Source of the DNA: Ornithinimicrobium cryptoxanthini
GTDB lineage: Bacteria; Actinomycetota; Actinomycetes; Actinomycetales; Dermatophilaceae
Assembly: GCF_023923205.1 (NCBI RefSeq)
Contig: NZ_CP099490.1
Coordinates: forward strand, 2,108,001-2,172,000
Direction of reading: 5' to 3'
DNA length: 64,000 nucleotides
The position numbers were made by a program, and so were the translations under genes. The notes under the pieces were generated by a model. The model did no database searches and was not told where the DNA came from. It worked only from the letters and a program-made list of their open reading frames with translations. Shown here in pieces: positions 17,582 to 26,579 of the stretch. Positions within the stretch are counted from its first letter, which is position 1, and each line of letters opens with the position of its first letter.

Positions 17582-17588
17582 CACTCTA
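17582..17588. promoter_or_regulatory. shared bidirectional -10 element between polA and thioesterase
   Basis: The 7-bp sequence CACTCTA reads CACTCT on the plus strand (7 nt before the thioesterase ATG) and TAGAGT on the minus strand (7 nt before the polA GTG). Both genes lack Shine-Dalgarno sequences, so both could be leaderless from one symmetric element. Confidence 0.5.
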
Positions 17589-17594
17589 GGTGCC

Positions 17595-18002
17595 ATGACC
17601 GACACCGGACTCCCCGACCTGACGACCGGCACGCTGCTGGAGCGCATGGAGATCGAGATCACGCAGGCCAGCTCCGAACGCACTGTCGGACGCATGCCCG
17701 TGGCCGGCAACACCCAGCCCTACGGCCTCCTGCACGGCGGCGCGTCAGCCGTCCTCGCCGAGAGCCTCGGGTCGATCGCCTCCGCCCACCACGCCGGGGC
17801 GGAGCGCATCGCCGTCGGCATCGACCTCAACATCACCCACCACCGCGCGGCGCGCGAGGGCTATGTCACCGGTGTCGCCACGCCGCTCAGCCTGGGTCGT
17901 TCGGTCGCGGCCTACGAGATCGTGATCTCCGACGAGTCCGGGCAGCGGATCGCCTCGGCCCGGCTCACCTGCCAGCTGCGCGACCGGCCCCCCGGCAGCT
18001 GA
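17595..18002 (+). CDS. PaaI-type hotdog thioesterase
   Basis: Single hotdog-fold acyl-CoA thioesterase of 135 residues, of the PaaI/4HBT group. The motif YGLLHGGASAVLAESLGS at about 43-60 carries the HGG loop and the catalytic acidic residue on the central helix. GIDLNITHHRAAREGYVTG is the following strand pair. It probably hydrolyses aromatic or medium-chain acyl-CoA; the exact substrate is unknown. Mycobacteria also carry a thioesterase gene (tesB1) in this polA-pyk neighbourhood, although of a different family. Confidence 0.92.
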   Translation: MTDTGLPDLTTGTLLERMEIEITQASSERTVGRMPVAGNTQPYGLLHGGASAVLAESLGSIASAHHAGAERIAVGIDLNITHHRAAREGYVTGVATPLSLGRSVAAYEIVISDESGQRIASARLTCQLRDRPPGS

Positions 18003-18082
18003 GAGCGGCCCCGGCAGGGTCTTCCGCGCCAGTCGCCCCGCCACCGGCCAACCCCGGGGCGCAGATCGGGCGCGCCTCGGCA

Positions 18083-18088
18083 TACGCT
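18083..18088 (+). promoter_or_regulatory. -10 element for leaderless DUF554 gene
   Basis: TACGCT, 6 nt, then the GTG start at 18095. No Shine-Dalgarno sequence. Confidence 0.55.
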
Positions 18089-18094
18089 CCGTTC

Positions 18095-18940
18095 GTGGAC
18101 CTCTTCCCCGGAGCCGGCACGGCCCTCAATGTGGTGACCATCCTGGTCGGCTCGGTGCTCGGCATGCTCTTCGGTCACCGGCTCTCCGAGCACACCCGGT
18201 CGGTCGTCACGGACTGCTTGGGCCTGGTGGTGGTGCTGATGGCCGTGGTCTCGCTGCTGGAGATCTCCTCCCCCGCACTGCTGGAGTATGTCGGGGCGGG
18301 GGCACCGGTGATGATCGTCCTGGGGGCGATGCTGCTGGGTGGGATCATCGGCTCGCTGCTGCGCATCGAGCAACGGGTCGAGTCACTCGCAGGGGTCATC
18401 CAGGCCGCGGTCGCCCGACGGTCACCTGCCGTCGTCGCGCTCGAGGGACCGCGGGAGGAGAGCAACCCCGCCGACGGGGGCTCCGACGGTGGGCACGCGC
18501 CCGGAGCTGCCCGAGCGTCCGACGCCGCCCGTGAACGCTTCATCGAGGGCTGGCTCACGGCCTCGCTGTTGTTCTGCGTGGGTCCCCTGACGATCCTGGG
18601 CTCCCTCAACGACGGGCTGGGTCGCGGCATCGACGAGCTGGCACTGAAGTCGGTGCTCGACGGGTTCGCCTCCATCGCCTTCGCCTCGTCGTTCGGTCTG
18701 GGCGTCGCCTTTTCTGCCGTGTCCGTGGTGGTCGTCCAGGGGGCGCTGACGCTCGTGGGCCTCATGCTCGGCTCGCTCGTGCCGGACGCCCACATCGCCA
18801 CGCTCACCGTGGTGGGCGGCCTGCTGCTGATCGGGATCGCCCTGCGCTTGCTGCGGATCCGCGACGTCCCGGTCGGTGACCTGCTGCCCGCGCTCGCGGT
18901 CGCACCGGTGCTGACCTGGCTGGTCGCCACCCTCACCTAG
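18095..18940 (+). CDS. DUF554 family membrane protein
   Basis: Polytopic membrane protein of 281 residues in the YdfK/YqgA (DUF554) family. The N-terminus GTALNVVTILVGSVLGMLFG and later GPLTILGSLNDGLG and SVLDGFASIAFASSFGLGV are strong family signatures. A hydrophilic insert of about 45 residues (130-175) separates the two membrane halves and is longer than usual. The biochemical role of the family is not established; a transport function is assumed. The start is GTG 18095, 6 nt after TACGCT. Confidence 0.9.
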   Translation: MDLFPGAGTALNVVTILVGSVLGMLFGHRLSEHTRSVVTDCLGLVVVLMAVVSLLEISSPALLEYVGAGAPVMIVLGAMLLGGIIGSLLRIEQRVESLAGVIQAAVARRSPAVVALEGPREESNPADGGSDGGHAPGAARASDAARERFIEGWLTASLLFCVGPLTILGSLNDGLGRGIDELALKSVLDGFASIAFASSFGLGVAFSAVSVVVVQGALTLVGLMLGSLVPDAHIATLTVVGGLLLIGIALRLLRIRDVPVGDLLPALAVAPVLTWLVATLT

Positions 18941-18954
18941 AGGTGGCGTGGTGA

Positions 18955-19641
18955 CTACTTGGCCGGCATCCCGGAGATGACCGCGTCGGCCACCTCTCGC
19001 ATCGAGAGGCGACGGTCCATGGCCGCCTTCTGGATCCAGCGGAACGACTCGGCCTCGGACAGCTTGAGCTGCTGCTGCAGCAGGCCCTTGGCGCGGTCCA
19101 GACGCTTGCGGGTCTCGAACCGCTCGGCGAGGTCGGCGACCTCGGACTCGAGCGCCTGACGCTCCTGCCAGCGCGAGCGGGCGATATCGAGCGCCGGAAG
19201 CACGTCGTTGGCCGTGAACGGCTTGACGACATAGGCCATCACCCCGGCGTCGCGGGCCCGCTCGACGAGCGAGCGGTCGCTGAAGGCGGTGAGCATGACC
19301 ACGGGCGCGATGCCCTCACGAGCCAGCACCTCAGCGGCACTGATGCCATCCATGCTCGGCATCTTGACGTCCATCACGACCAGGTCCGGGCTCAGCTCGC
19401 GGGCCATGGCCACCGCCTGCTCACCGTCGGCGGCTTGGCCGACCACGTCATAACCAGCCTCCCCGAGCATCTCGACCAGGTCGAGCCGGATGAGCGCCTC
19501 GTCCTCCGCGACCAGGATGCGGACGGGGGCCGGCCCCGACTCCGCGGACTGCTCTGCCGCCGTCTGCTCGTCCGGGGCCGGGGTCGCCTCCGGCTCGGGC
19601 GTCTTGGGCGGGCGCGGGACGGGGCGCTCTGAGGTGCTCAC
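18955..19641 (-). CDS. pdtaR: ANTAR-domain response regulator, PdtaR-like
   Basis: RNA-binding response regulator, 228 residues. A disordered Pro/Glu-rich N-terminus (1-38) precedes the receiver domain (41-155; acidic pocket AEDE, phospho-acceptor Asp91 in VVMDVKMPS, Lys in YVVKPF). A coiled helix and an ANTAR domain follow at the C-terminus ([22 protein letters not shown]). In mycobacteria the orthologue Rv1626 acts with the kinase PdtaS and binds mRNA hairpins to antiterminate. The start is GTG 19641, 6 nt after TATCCT. No kinase gene is adjacent. Its place between polA and pyk is conserved. Confidence 0.93.
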   Translation of the reverse strand: MSTSERPVPRPPKTPEPEATPAPDEQTAAEQSAESGPAPVRILVAEDEALIRLDLVEMLGEAGYDVVGQAADGEQAVAMARELSPDLVVMDVKMPSMDGISAAEVLAREGIAPVVMLTAFSDRSLVERARDAGVMAYVVKPFTANDVLPALDIARSRWQERQALESEVADLAERFETRKRLDRAKGLLQQQLKLSEAESFRWIQKAAMDRRLSMREVADAVISGMPAK

Positions 19642-19647
19642 CGGTGC

Positions 19648-19653
19648 AGGATA
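19648..19653 (-). promoter_or_regulatory. -10 element for leaderless pdtaR
   Basis: TATCCT, 6 nt, then GTG 19641. It decides the start against in-frame upstream codons. Confidence 0.6.
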
Positions 19654-19749
19654 TCGCCTCACGGTGACTGGTTCGCGACTGGGACAACTCGGCACCGCGC
19701 GGTGCGGTGCCCGCCGCGGCGCCGTGGGACCGCTGGTGAGCCTGTTGGG

Positions 19750-19832
19750 TGCCGGGAGCGGGACTCGAACCCGCACGCCCTTTCGAGCAGAGCATTTTGA
19801 GTGCTCCGTGTCTGCCATTCCACCACCCCGGC
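19750..19832 (-). tRNA. tRNA-Leu (anticodon CAA)
   Basis: Class II tRNA of 83 nt on the minus strand. The acceptor arms are GCCGGGG and TCCCGGC (one G-U) with discriminator A. The anticodon arm is GAGCA-CTCAAAA-TGCTC, giving CAA for codon TTG. It has a long variable arm and the T-loop sequence GGTTCGAGTCC. CCA is not fully encoded (ACC follows). It lies alone between pdtaR and pyk. Confidence 0.95.
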
Positions 19833-19872
19833 CGGTGACCGGGACAGCATACCGGCCGAGGGCGGCAGGGCC

Positions 19873-21330
19873 TCACTCCCGCTCGAGGATCTTCCGGTAG
19901 GCAGGGGCCCTGCCATAGACGGCATCCCCCACGCGGTGCAGGCGCAGGGCGTTGGTGGCTCCGGCCGTGCCCGGCGGGGAGCCCGCCACGACCACGATCA
20001 ACTCACCCTCCTGGCACCGCTGCTGCTCGACCAGCACCCGGTCGACCTGCAGGACCATCTCGTCGGTGTGCTCCACCATGGGGGTCAGGAACGTCTCGAC
20101 GCCCCAGGTCATCGCCAGCTGGGAGCGGGTGGCGGGCACCGGCGTGAACGCCATCATCGGGATCTTGCTGCGCAGCCGGGCCATCCGGCGTGCCGAGTCG
20201 CCCGTCTGGGTGAAGGTCACCATGTAGGCGGTGTCCAGGAGCTCGGCGATCTCTGCGGCGGCCTTGGTCACCGCACCGCCGGTAGTGTGCGGGTTGGTCC
20301 CCAGCGGAACGATGCGGTCCAGGCCGTGCTCCTCGGTCGCCTCGATGATCGTGGCCATCGTCTCGACAGCCTTGATGGGCCAGGCCCCGACGCTCGTCTC
20401 GCCCGAGAGCATGATGGCGTCCGCACCGTCGAGCACTGCATTGGCGCAGTCACTGGCCTCGGCGCGCGTGGGCCGCGGGTTCGTGATCATCGACTCCAGG
20501 ACCTGCGTCGCGACGATCACCGGTTTGGCGTTGCGCCGGGCCACCTCGATGGCCTCCTTCTGGACCAGCGGAACCGCCTCGAGCGGCAGCTCCACGCCCA
20601 GGTCCCCGCGGGCCACCATGATCCCGTCGAAGGCCGCGACGATGTCGTCCAGGTTCTCCACGGCCTGCGGCTTCTCGATCTTGGCGATGACCGGCAGGCG
20701 CATCCCCTCCTCGTCCATGATCCGGTGCACCTCCTCGATGTCCTTGCCGCTGCGCACGAAGGACAGGGCGATGACGTCGACCCGGGTGCGCAGGGCCCAC
20801 CGCAGGTCCTCGGCGTCCTTCTCACTCAGGGCCGGCACGGACACGGCCGTCCCCGGCAGGTTGATGCCCTTGTTGTCCGAGACCGCGCCACCGATGACGA
20901 CGGTCGTGACCACGTCGGTGTCGGTCACGTCGATGACCTTCAGCTGCACCTTGCCGTCGTCGATGAGCAGGTCGTCACCGACCTGGACATCACCGGCCAG
21001 CCCGTCATAGGTGGTGCCGACGATCTGCTGGTCCCCCGGCACGTCCCGCACGGTGATCGTGAAGCTCGCGCCGGGGACGAGCTCGATCGGCCCGTCGGCG
21101 AAGGTGCCGGTCCGGATCTTGGGGCCCTGCAGGTCCGCCAGCACGGCGACGGCGTGCTTCATCTCGTCACCGGCCTGGCGCACCATGTGGTAGCGGCGGT
21201 CGTGGTCCTCATGGTTGCCGTGGGACATGTTCATCCGGGCAACATCCATGCCCGCACCTACGAGGGCACGGATGCCTTCGTAGGTGTCGGTGGCAGGTCC
21301 CAGCGTGCAGACAATCTTGGCTCGGCGCAT
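19873..21330 (-). CDS. pyk: pyruvate kinase
   Basis: Final step of glycolysis: phosphoenolpyruvate plus ADP to pyruvate plus ATP. The product is 485 residues. Typical motifs are the N-terminal [23 protein letters not shown], the active-site sequence [14 protein letters not shown] with catalytic Lys, [10 protein letters not shown] and [12 protein letters not shown], then a C-terminal regulatory domain. The start is set at ATG 21330 because TAGTCT lies exactly 7 nt upstream (leaderless form). The in-frame GTG at 21336 would fall inside the spacer and is unlikely. Confidence 0.97.
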   Translation of the reverse strand: MRRAKIVCTLGPATDTYEGIRALVGAGMDVARMNMSHGNHEDHDRRYHMVRQAGDEMKHAVAVLADLQGPKIRTGTFADGPIELVPGASFTITVRDVPGDQQIVGTTYDGLAGDVQVGDDLLIDDGKVQLKVIDVTDTDVVTTVVIGGAVSDNKGINLPGTAVSVPALSEKDAEDLRWALRTRVDVIALSFVRSGKDIEEVHRIMDEEGMRLPVIAKIEKPQAVENLDDIVAAFDGIMVARGDLGVELPLEAVPLVQKEAIEVARRNAKPVIVATQVLESMITNPRPTRAEASDCANAVLDGADAIMLSGETSVGAWPIKAVETMATIIEATEEHGLDRIVPLGTNPHTTGGAVTKAAAEIAELLDTAYMVTFTQTGDSARRMARLRSKIPMMAFTPVPATRSQLAMTWGVETFLTPMVEHTDEMVLQVDRVLVEQQRCQEGELIVVVAGSPPGTAGATNALRLHRVGDAVYGRAPAYRKILERE

Positions 21331-21337
21331 GACCACC

Positions 21338-21343
21338 AGACTA
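21338..21343 (-). promoter_or_regulatory. -10 element for leaderless pyk
   Basis: TAGTCT, 7 nt, ATG. It rules out the GTG six nt upstream of the ATG as start. Confidence 0.6.
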
Positions 21344-21381
21344 GGTGCACCGAGCCCGTTTCGGACGACCGGCGCGGGCGA

Positions 21382-22122
21382 CTACTGGCGGTTTGCGAGG
21401 ATGCCGGTCAGGGCGGTCGGGTCATAGAGGAGGTTGTTCATGTCCTCGCTGCCCAGCTCCTCACCGTCGATGAAGACCCGTGGGCTGCCGGTCACACCCT
21501 CCTGGTTGGACCTGGTCTGCATGTCGCGGACGTAGTCGAAGTGCGTCTCGTCGTCGAGGCACCCGGTGAACTCCTCGATGTCGTCGACTCCCACCTGGTC
21601 AGCCGTGTCGATCAGCTGCTCGTCGGTCCAGCCGGCGCCCTCCTCGGGCTGCTCCGCATAGAGCGCCGCGTGGTAGGGCACAAAGGCACCCTGGTCATCG
21701 GCGCACATCGCGGCGTTCGCGGCGCGGATCGAGGAGTCGTTGCCGATGTTGCCGTCGAGGAACGACATCAGGGTGTAGGTCAGCTGGATCTCGCCCGCCT
21801 GCGCCGCCTTGGTGAAGGCCGCACCGGAGGTCTGCTCCAGCAGTCCGCACCACGGGCACTGGAAGTCCTCATAGATGTGCACCACAGGCACGTCCTCGCC
21901 CGCGTCCCCGACCCGGATGCCCCCGGCGTTGGGCAGCGCGCTGGCGGAGCTGGCACCGCCGCTGATCGAGGCGCTGTCCCCCGTCCCCACCGGGTCTGGC
22001 CGCACCACGATGTAGACGGAGACGGCGATGATCGCGACGACGAGCGCCACCACGCCGCCGATCAGGCCCATCGACGGACCCTTCGTCGGGGGCGGGGCGA
22101 CCTTGACTGGTGGACGGGGCAT
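21382..22122 (-). CDS. membrane-anchored DsbA-like thioredoxin-fold oxidoreductase
   Basis: Extracytoplasmic thiol-disulfide enzyme of 246 residues. A Pro/Lys-rich cytoplasmic start precedes a single membrane anchor (about 18-41), a Ser/Ala-rich linker and a DsbA/Thioredoxin_4 domain from residue 75. The active site CPWC is at 89-92 and the cis-Pro loop is GSPRVFIDG. It probably introduces disulfides in exported proteins. Its start overlaps the stop of the MauE/DoxX gene by one base (TGATG), and that protein is a good candidate for redox partner. Both hang on the end of the trp operon. Confidence 0.9.
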   Translation of the reverse strand: MPRPPVKVAPPPTKGPSMGLIGGVVALVVAIIAVSVYIVVRPDPVGTGDSASISGGASSASALPNAGGIRVGDAGEDVPVVHIYEDFQCPWCGLLEQTSGAAFTKAAQAGEIQLTYTLMSFLDGNIGNDSSIRAANAAMCADDQGAFVPYHAALYAEQPEEGAGWTDEQLIDTADQVGVDDIEEFTGCLDDETHFDYVRDMQTRSNQEGVTGSPRVFIDGEELGSEDMNNLLYDPTALTGILANRQ

Positions 22123-22658
22123 CAGAGACTGCCTTTCGTGACAGACGGTGCGGTATGCCGGGGGTCACCGGCCGTTTCGGAAGGTGCCGCGGGGCGGCGG
22201 AACAGGAGAGTGTCGAGGGCCAGCAGCGAGCGCGGGCGGACCACGAGCCAGAGCCCGGCCAGCGCCAGTGCTGCGTCGCGCACGATCTCTTGCAGATAGG
22301 CGGTCTCGGACGGGTCGATCGGACCGCCGGTGCCGAAGCAGCCACAGTCGATGGCCAGACCACGGGCCCACGCGGAGGCGATGCCGGCGATGAAGATGAC
22401 CATCAGGAGCCCGCCGACCAGGGCGCTCCACCGGGTCAGCAGTCCGACGACGAGCAGTAGGCCCACGGCGATCTCGACGATCGGGAGCATCAGGCCGATC
22501 ATCTCGGCCAGGCGGTAGTCGAACAGCCGGTAGGCCACCACGGACTGGATCGACCCGGTGGGGTCGCCCACCTTGAGCAGCCCGGCTGCCAGGAGGACTC
22601 CGCCCAGGGCCAACCGGCAGACGAGTCCGATCAGGTCCAACACGCGCGCCCGGCTCAT
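22122..22658 (-). CDS. MauE/DoxX-like redox membrane protein
   Basis: Four-helix membrane protein of 178 residues in the MauE/DoxX family. LGGVLLAAGLLKVGDP near 20 and the IDCGCFG motif near 105 with two close Cys are typical of MauE, which supports disulfide formation in partner proteins. The following gene encodes a DsbA-like oxidoreductase, so the two probably form an oxidase/oxidoreductase pair. The ATG overlaps the trpA stop (ATGA), making it the fourth gene of the trpCBA transcript. Relatives often have lgt in this slot. Confidence 0.88.
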   Translation of the reverse strand: MSRARVLDLIGLVCRLALGGVLLAAGLLKVGDPTGSIQSVVAYRLFDYRLAEMIGLMLPIVEIAVGLLLVVGLLTRWSALVGGLLMVIFIAGIASAWARGLAIDCGCFGTGGPIDPSETAYLQEIVRDAALALAGLWLVVRPRSLLALDTLLFRRPAAPSETAGDPRHTAPSVTKGSL

Positions 22659-23452
22659 CCCCGACGCACTCCCGCGGCCAGCTCAACGGTCAGCTCGCGC
22701 AGCGGCGCCAACCCGGCGCCGGAGGCCACGCCGTCGCCCAGCGTGCGCACCAGTGCCGACCCGACGATCACCCCGTCGGCGAAGGTGGCCACCTCCGCAG
22801 CCTGCTCCCGCGTGGAGACTCCCAGCCCGACGCAGAGCGGGAGGTCGGTGACGGCTCGGGTGCGCTCGACCAGTGTGCGTGCTCCGGTGCCGACGCTGGT
22901 GCGGGCACCGGTCACGCCCATCGTCGAGGCGACATAGACGAACCCCCGGCAGGCCGCGGCGGTCGTGGCCAGCCGCGCGTCGGTCGAGCTCGGTGCGACC
23001 AGGAAGATCGGGGCGATCCCGTGCTCGTCAGCCGCTGTGCGCCACTGCCCAGCCTCGTCGGGGATGAGGTCCGGGGTGATCAGGCCCGCACCACCGGCCG
23101 CGGCCAGGTCGCGAGCGAACGCGTCGGGGCCGTAGCGCAGGATCGGGTTCCAGTAGCTCATGACGACCGGCACTCCGCCGGCAGCAGCGACCGCCTCGAC
23201 GTTGCCGAGCAGGTCCCGCACGTGGAACCCGCCAGCCAGGGCCCGGTCCGCAGCGTCCTGGATCACGGGCCCGTCCATCAGCGGGTCGGAGTAGGGCACC
23301 CCGACCTCGACGATGTCCGCCCCTGCCTCGACGACGGCGGTCGCGGCGTCTCGGGACGTGGCGTTGTCGGGGAAGCCCGCAGTGAGGTAGGTGACCAGTG
23401 CCGCCCGCCCTTCGGCGCGGCAACCCTCGAACACGGTGCCCAGCGCGCTCAT
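22655..23452 (-). CDS. trpA: tryptophan synthase alpha subunit
   Basis: Cleaves indole-3-glycerol phosphate to indole and glyceraldehyde 3-phosphate; indole is channelled to TrpB. The product is 265 residues, a TIM barrel. Catalytic Glu lies in [20 protein letters not shown] and the Asp loop in [12 protein letters not shown]; phosphate binding is by GVTGARTSV and [13 protein letters not shown] 23452 overlaps the trpB stop as ATGA. All residues needed for catalysis appear intact. Confidence 0.97.
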   Translation of the reverse strand: MSALGTVFEGCRAEGRAALVTYLTAGFPDNATSRDAATAVVEAGADIVEVGVPYSDPLMDGPVIQDAADRALAGGFHVRDLLGNVEAVAAAGGVPVVMSYWNPILRYGPDAFARDLAAAGGAGLITPDLIPDEAGQWRTAADEHGIAPIFLVAPSSTDARLATTAAACRGFVYVASTMGVTGARTSVGTGARTLVERTRAVTDLPLCVGLGVSTREQAAEVATFADGVIVGSALVRTLGDGVASGAGLAPLRELTVELAAGVRRG

Positions 23453-24645
23453 GACTCTCCCTCGCTGTCCATCCCGAACCACTGGGCGGCGGTCTCCACG
23501 TCTTTGTCGCCCCGGCCGGAGAGGTTGACGAGGATGACGGTCCCCGGCTCAGACTCACGGCCCAGCCGGAGCGCTCCGGCCAGCGCGTGGGCGGACTCGA
23601 GGGCCGGCAGGATCCCCTCGGTCCGGGCGAGCAGCGAGAAGGCCTCCATGGCCTCCTCGTCGGTCACCGGGTAGTAGTCCGCCCGCCCCGTGTCGCGCAG
23701 GTGCGCGTGCTCGGGTCCCACCGAGGGGTAGTCGAGCCCGGCAGAGACCGAGTGCGAGTCGAGGGTCTGGCCGTCCTCGTCCTGCAGGACGTAGGTGGCC
23801 GCGCCGTGCAGCACGCCGGGCAGGCCGCTGCTGAACCGTGCCGCGTGTCGCCCGCTGTCGACACCCTCACCGCCGGCCTCGAGGCCGACCAGGCGCACCG
23901 AGGGCTCGTCGATGAAGCGGTGGAAGATGCCCATGGCGTTGGAGCCGCCACCGACACACGCGCAGACGATGTCCGGCAGACCGCCAGTGGCCTCGAGGAC
24001 CTGCTCGTGCGCCTCGTCGCCGATGATCCGGTGGAAGTCGCGCACCATCGTGGGGAACGGGTGCGGCCCGGTCACGGTGCCCAGCAGGTAGTGGGTGTCC
24101 TCGACGTTGGTCACCCAGTCCCGCAGCGCCTCGTTGATCGCGTCCTTGAGCGTGGCGCTGCCGTGCGCGACCGGCACGACCGTGGCGCCGAGCAGGCGCA
24201 TCCGCGCGACGTTGAGCGCCTGGCGCCGGGTGTCCTTCTCGCCCATATAGACCGTGCAGTCCAGACCCATCAGCGCCGCGGCCGTCGCGGCGGCGACTCC
24301 GTGCTGGCCGGCCCCTGTCTCGGCGATCACCCGCTTCTTGCCCATCCGGACGGTCAGCAGGGCCTGGCCAAGGACGTTGTTGATCTTGTGGGAGCCGGTG
24401 TGGTTGAGGTCCTCCCGCTTGAGGAAGATCCGCGCAGCACCGGCGTGCTCGGCAAACCGTGGCACCTCGGTCAGCGGTGTCGGGCGCCCGGTGTAGTCCC
24501 GGTGCAACCGCGCCAGCTCTTCGAGGAACTCTGGGTCGACCATGGCCGCGGTGCGTGCCGCATCGAGCTCGTCCAGGGCTGCGATCAGGGCCTCGGGCAC
24601 ATAGCGTCCACCAAACTCGCCGAACCGTCCCACCTGCTGGGTCAT
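23449..24645 (-). CDS. trpB: tryptophan synthase beta subunit
   Basis: PLP enzyme condensing indole and serine to tryptophan, 398 residues. The N-terminus [15 protein letters not shown], the PLP Lys in [27 protein letters not shown], and the phosphate loop [10 protein letters not shown] are all present. ATG 24645 overlaps the trpC stop (ATGA). The frame is open far upstream but that part is trpC sequence in another frame. Forms an alpha2-beta2 complex with the next gene product. Confidence 0.97.
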   Translation of the reverse strand: MTQQVGRFGEFGGRYVPEALIAALDELDAARTAAMVDPEFLEELARLHRDYTGRPTPLTEVPRFAEHAGAARIFLKREDLNHTGSHKINNVLGQALLTVRMGKKRVIAETGAGQHGVAAATAAALMGLDCTVYMGEKDTRRQALNVARMRLLGATVVPVAHGSATLKDAINEALRDWVTNVEDTHYLLGTVTGPHPFPTMVRDFHRIIGDEAHEQVLEATGGLPDIVCACVGGGSNAMGIFHRFIDEPSVRLVGLEAGGEGVDSGRHAARFSSGLPGVLHGAATYVLQDEDGQTLDSHSVSAGLDYPSVGPEHAHLRDTGRADYYPVTDEEAMEAFSLLARTEGILPALESAHALAGALRLGRESEPGTVILVNLSGRGDKDVETAAQWFGMDSEGES

Positions 24646-25457
24646 CGTGCCTCCTCCACGTCCAGTTGACGTCCGCCTGCTGCCAGGAGTTCCCGCACGG
24701 CGGTCCGCGGGTCCGTTCCTGTGACGAGCGCCTCTCCCACCAGCACCGCCCGCGCCCCGGCCGAGACATAGTCCCGCACGCTGTCCGGCCCGCTGACGCC
24801 CGACTCGGCCACCCCGACCACCTCTGCGGGCAGCGAGGGCAGCAGCCCGGTCACCGTCCGCGGGTCGACCTCGAGCGTCTTGAGGTTGCGGGCGTTCACC
24901 CCCACGATCCGGGCCCCCGCCTGCAGGCACCGGGCCAGCTCCTCCTCGTCGTGGGCCTCGACGAGGGCGTGCATGCCGAGGGACTCGACCAGGCCCAGCA
25001 GGTCCACCAGGGGGGACTGCTCGAGGGCCGAGGCCATCAGCAGCACCAGGTCGGCGCCATGGGCGCGGGCCTCCCACACCTGATAGGGCTCCACCACGAA
25101 GTCCTTGCGCAGGACCGGCACGTCGACGGCGGCCCGCACAGCGTCCAGGTCGGCCAGGCTCCCACCGAAGCGGCGCCGCTCGGTCAGCACGCTGATCACG
25201 CTCGCGCCGCCCGCGGCATAGTCCCGCGCGAGGGTTGCCGGGTCCGGGATCGGGGCCAGGGCTCCCTTGGACGGGCTGGCCCGCTTGACCTCGGCGATCA
25301 GGTGCACTCCCCCGGGTGCGCTCAGGGTGGCGAAGGCGTCGCGCGGGGCAGGCGCGGCGTGGGCCGCTGCCTGGACCCGGCTCAGTGGCAGGGCCGCTTC
25401 ACGGGTGGCCAGGTCATCGCGGACCCCGGCGAGGATCTGGTCGAGGACGGTGGACAC
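24642..25457 (-). CDS. trpC: indole-3-glycerol phosphate synthase
   Basis: Ring closure of carboxyphenylamino-deoxyribulose phosphate, 271 residues. TIM barrel with [13 protein letters not shown] (catalytic Lys) near 52-64, [25 protein letters not shown] and [14 protein letters not shown] 25457 is preceded at 6 nt by TAGGCT and has no Shine-Dalgarno sequence, so trpCBA may have a leaderless promoter of its own in addition to read-through from upstream. It is separate from trpD and trpF here; neither is in the window. Confidence 0.97.
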   Translation of the reverse strand: MSTVLDQILAGVRDDLATREAALPLSRVQAAAHAAPAPRDAFATLSAPGGVHLIAEVKRASPSKGALAPIPDPATLARDYAAGGASVISVLTERRRFGGSLADLDAVRAAVDVPVLRKDFVVEPYQVWEARAHGADLVLLMASALEQSPLVDLLGLVESLGMHALVEAHDEEELARCLQAGARIVGVNARNLKTLEVDPRTVTGLLPSLPAEVVGVAESGVSGPDSVRDYVSAGARAVLVGEALVTGTDPRTAVRELLAAGGRQLDVEEAR

Positions 25458-25463
25458 CGCTCC

Positions 25464-25469
25464 AGCCTA
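25464..25469 (-). promoter_or_regulatory. -10 element for leaderless trpC
   Basis: TAGGCT, 6 nt, GTG start of trpC. It suggests an internal promoter for trpCBA-mauE-dsbA. Confidence 0.55.
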
Positions 25470-25578
25470 GTCGGGCTGGGCAGGGGTTCTGGCCCCGGTG
25501 CGGGTGGTCTTGGTCACCCTGGACGGGGTTGCCCACTCCCCTCGGGTGGTGGGAGGAGGTCCGGCCCGCAGAGCAGGG

Positions 25579-25785
25579 TCAGCGGGACTCCCAGTGGCCC
25601 TCGTCATAGCCGGCGGCGTTGAGCCCCCACCAGGCGCCGGCGCCGATGATCGCGACCGCCACGCCGCTCCAGGTCGCCCAGCTCACGTTGAAGAAGACGC
25701 CCACGGCAAGCAGGACGGCGGCCAGCAACATGATGATCACTCCGGCCCACGCTGCGACGCTGTGGCCGTGTCCGGGTTCTTCCAT
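25579..25785 (-). CDS. HGxxPAAW family small membrane protein
   Basis: Two-helix membrane protein of 68 residues, known in actinobacteria as a regular companion of trpC. The start region HGHSVAAWAGV is a variant of the HGxxPAAW motif with Ser in place of a usual residue. The ATG at 25785 has AGGAG seven nt upstream and is preferred over upstream in-frame ATGs. Function unknown; its constant link with tryptophan genes suggests a role in membrane transport or complex assembly, which is inference. Confidence 0.85.
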   Translation of the reverse strand: MEEPGHGHSVAAWAGVIIMLLAAVLLAVGVFFNVSWATWSGVAVAIIGAGAWWGLNAAGYDEGHWESR

Positions 25786-25844
25786 GCTCACTCCTGTGGT
25801 TCGGGTCTCATGACGTGCGGTCGGGCGCATGCCCATTGTGCCAG

Positions 25845-26513
25845 TTAGTCATCCACGGTCGGGTCGTCGCCGCGCGACAGGTCGTCCCAGGCGTCGCTGC
25901 TGCGCTGCCCGCGCCGCTGCGCCGGTCCGGGAGCAGGAGCCCCGGAGGCGGCGGACGGCGCGGGGTCCGTTGATCCCGGGTCCGTCGGTCCCGGGTCCGT
26001 CGGTCCCGGGACCCCACCGGCCGGATCGGGTTCGCTCGCCGCCCCGGTCGCAGCAGGCTGCGGCGGACGGAACCACAGCAGTGCGCACAGGATCGCGCCG
26101 AGGAGAACCAGGACCGCCCCGAGCGCTCCGAGCCACGGCCAGAGGGTGGCACCCGCGTCCTCGATCTGCAGTGTCAGGCCGCCCGCGCCCGGCCGGTCCG
26201 CCGCGACCGCCTCGGCGACCGCACCGGGGTCAACCAGGGTGCGTATGACGGGCAGACCCGCCAGCACACCGCCGCCGGCCAGGCACAGGGCCGCGGCGAG
26301 CCGGACCGGCCGGGTCCCGACCAGTCCCGCCAGCAGGGCGGCCCCGGCCAGGAGTGCTCCGGCGGTCAGGGTGCTGCCCGCCTGGGCACCGGTGGCCTGG
26401 ATGCGGGTGGAGCCGAGCACCGGATCGACCGTCGTGCCGGTCGCCCAGGTCTGTCCAGAGCCGACCAGGAGCAGGGCCGTGCCGAGGGCTGCCAGGACCC
26501 ACCAGCGCCTCAT
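25845..26513 (-). CDS. Trp biosynthesis-associated membrane protein
   Basis: Member of the actinobacterial trp-operon membrane protein family (TIGR02234), 222 residues. Four hydrophobic helices (about 5-20, 48-65, 72-90, 122-148) and an extracytoplasmic loop with SGQTWATGTT near the start are typical. The C-terminal tail contains a short Pro-Gly-Thr-Asp repeat encoded by a 15-bp tandem DNA repeat (about 25974-26015). In relatives the gene directly follows trpE. Here an ABC exporter gene precedes it, 66 bp away. Function unknown. Confidence 0.85.
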   Translation of the reverse strand: MRRWWVLAALGTALLLVGSGQTWATGTTVDPVLGSTRIQATGAQAGSTLTAGALLAGAALLAGLVGTRPVRLAAALCLAGGGVLAGLPVIRTLVDPGAVAEAVAADRPGAGGLTLQIEDAGATLWPWLGALGAVLVLLGAILCALLWFRPPQPAATGAASEPDPAGGVPGPTDPGPTDPGSTDPAPSAASGAPAPGPAQRRGQRSSDAWDDLSRGDDPTVDD

Positions 26514-26579
26514 CGCCCCAGCCCCGACGCAGGTGTCTGCGGGCCACCGGTGGTCGTGCTCATGGAGACCATCATGACG

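Noticed and set aside
19801..22299. Open frame of 832 codons on the plus strand
   Set aside because: It runs antisense to pyk and the DsbA-like gene, has low-complexity Val/Asp/His/Arg composition typical of a GC-rich mirror frame, and crosses the tRNA boundary.
25458..25578. Trp leader peptide and attenuator before trpC
   Set aside because: No short ORF with tandem Trp codons and no terminator hairpin; a leaderless -10 is the simpler reading.
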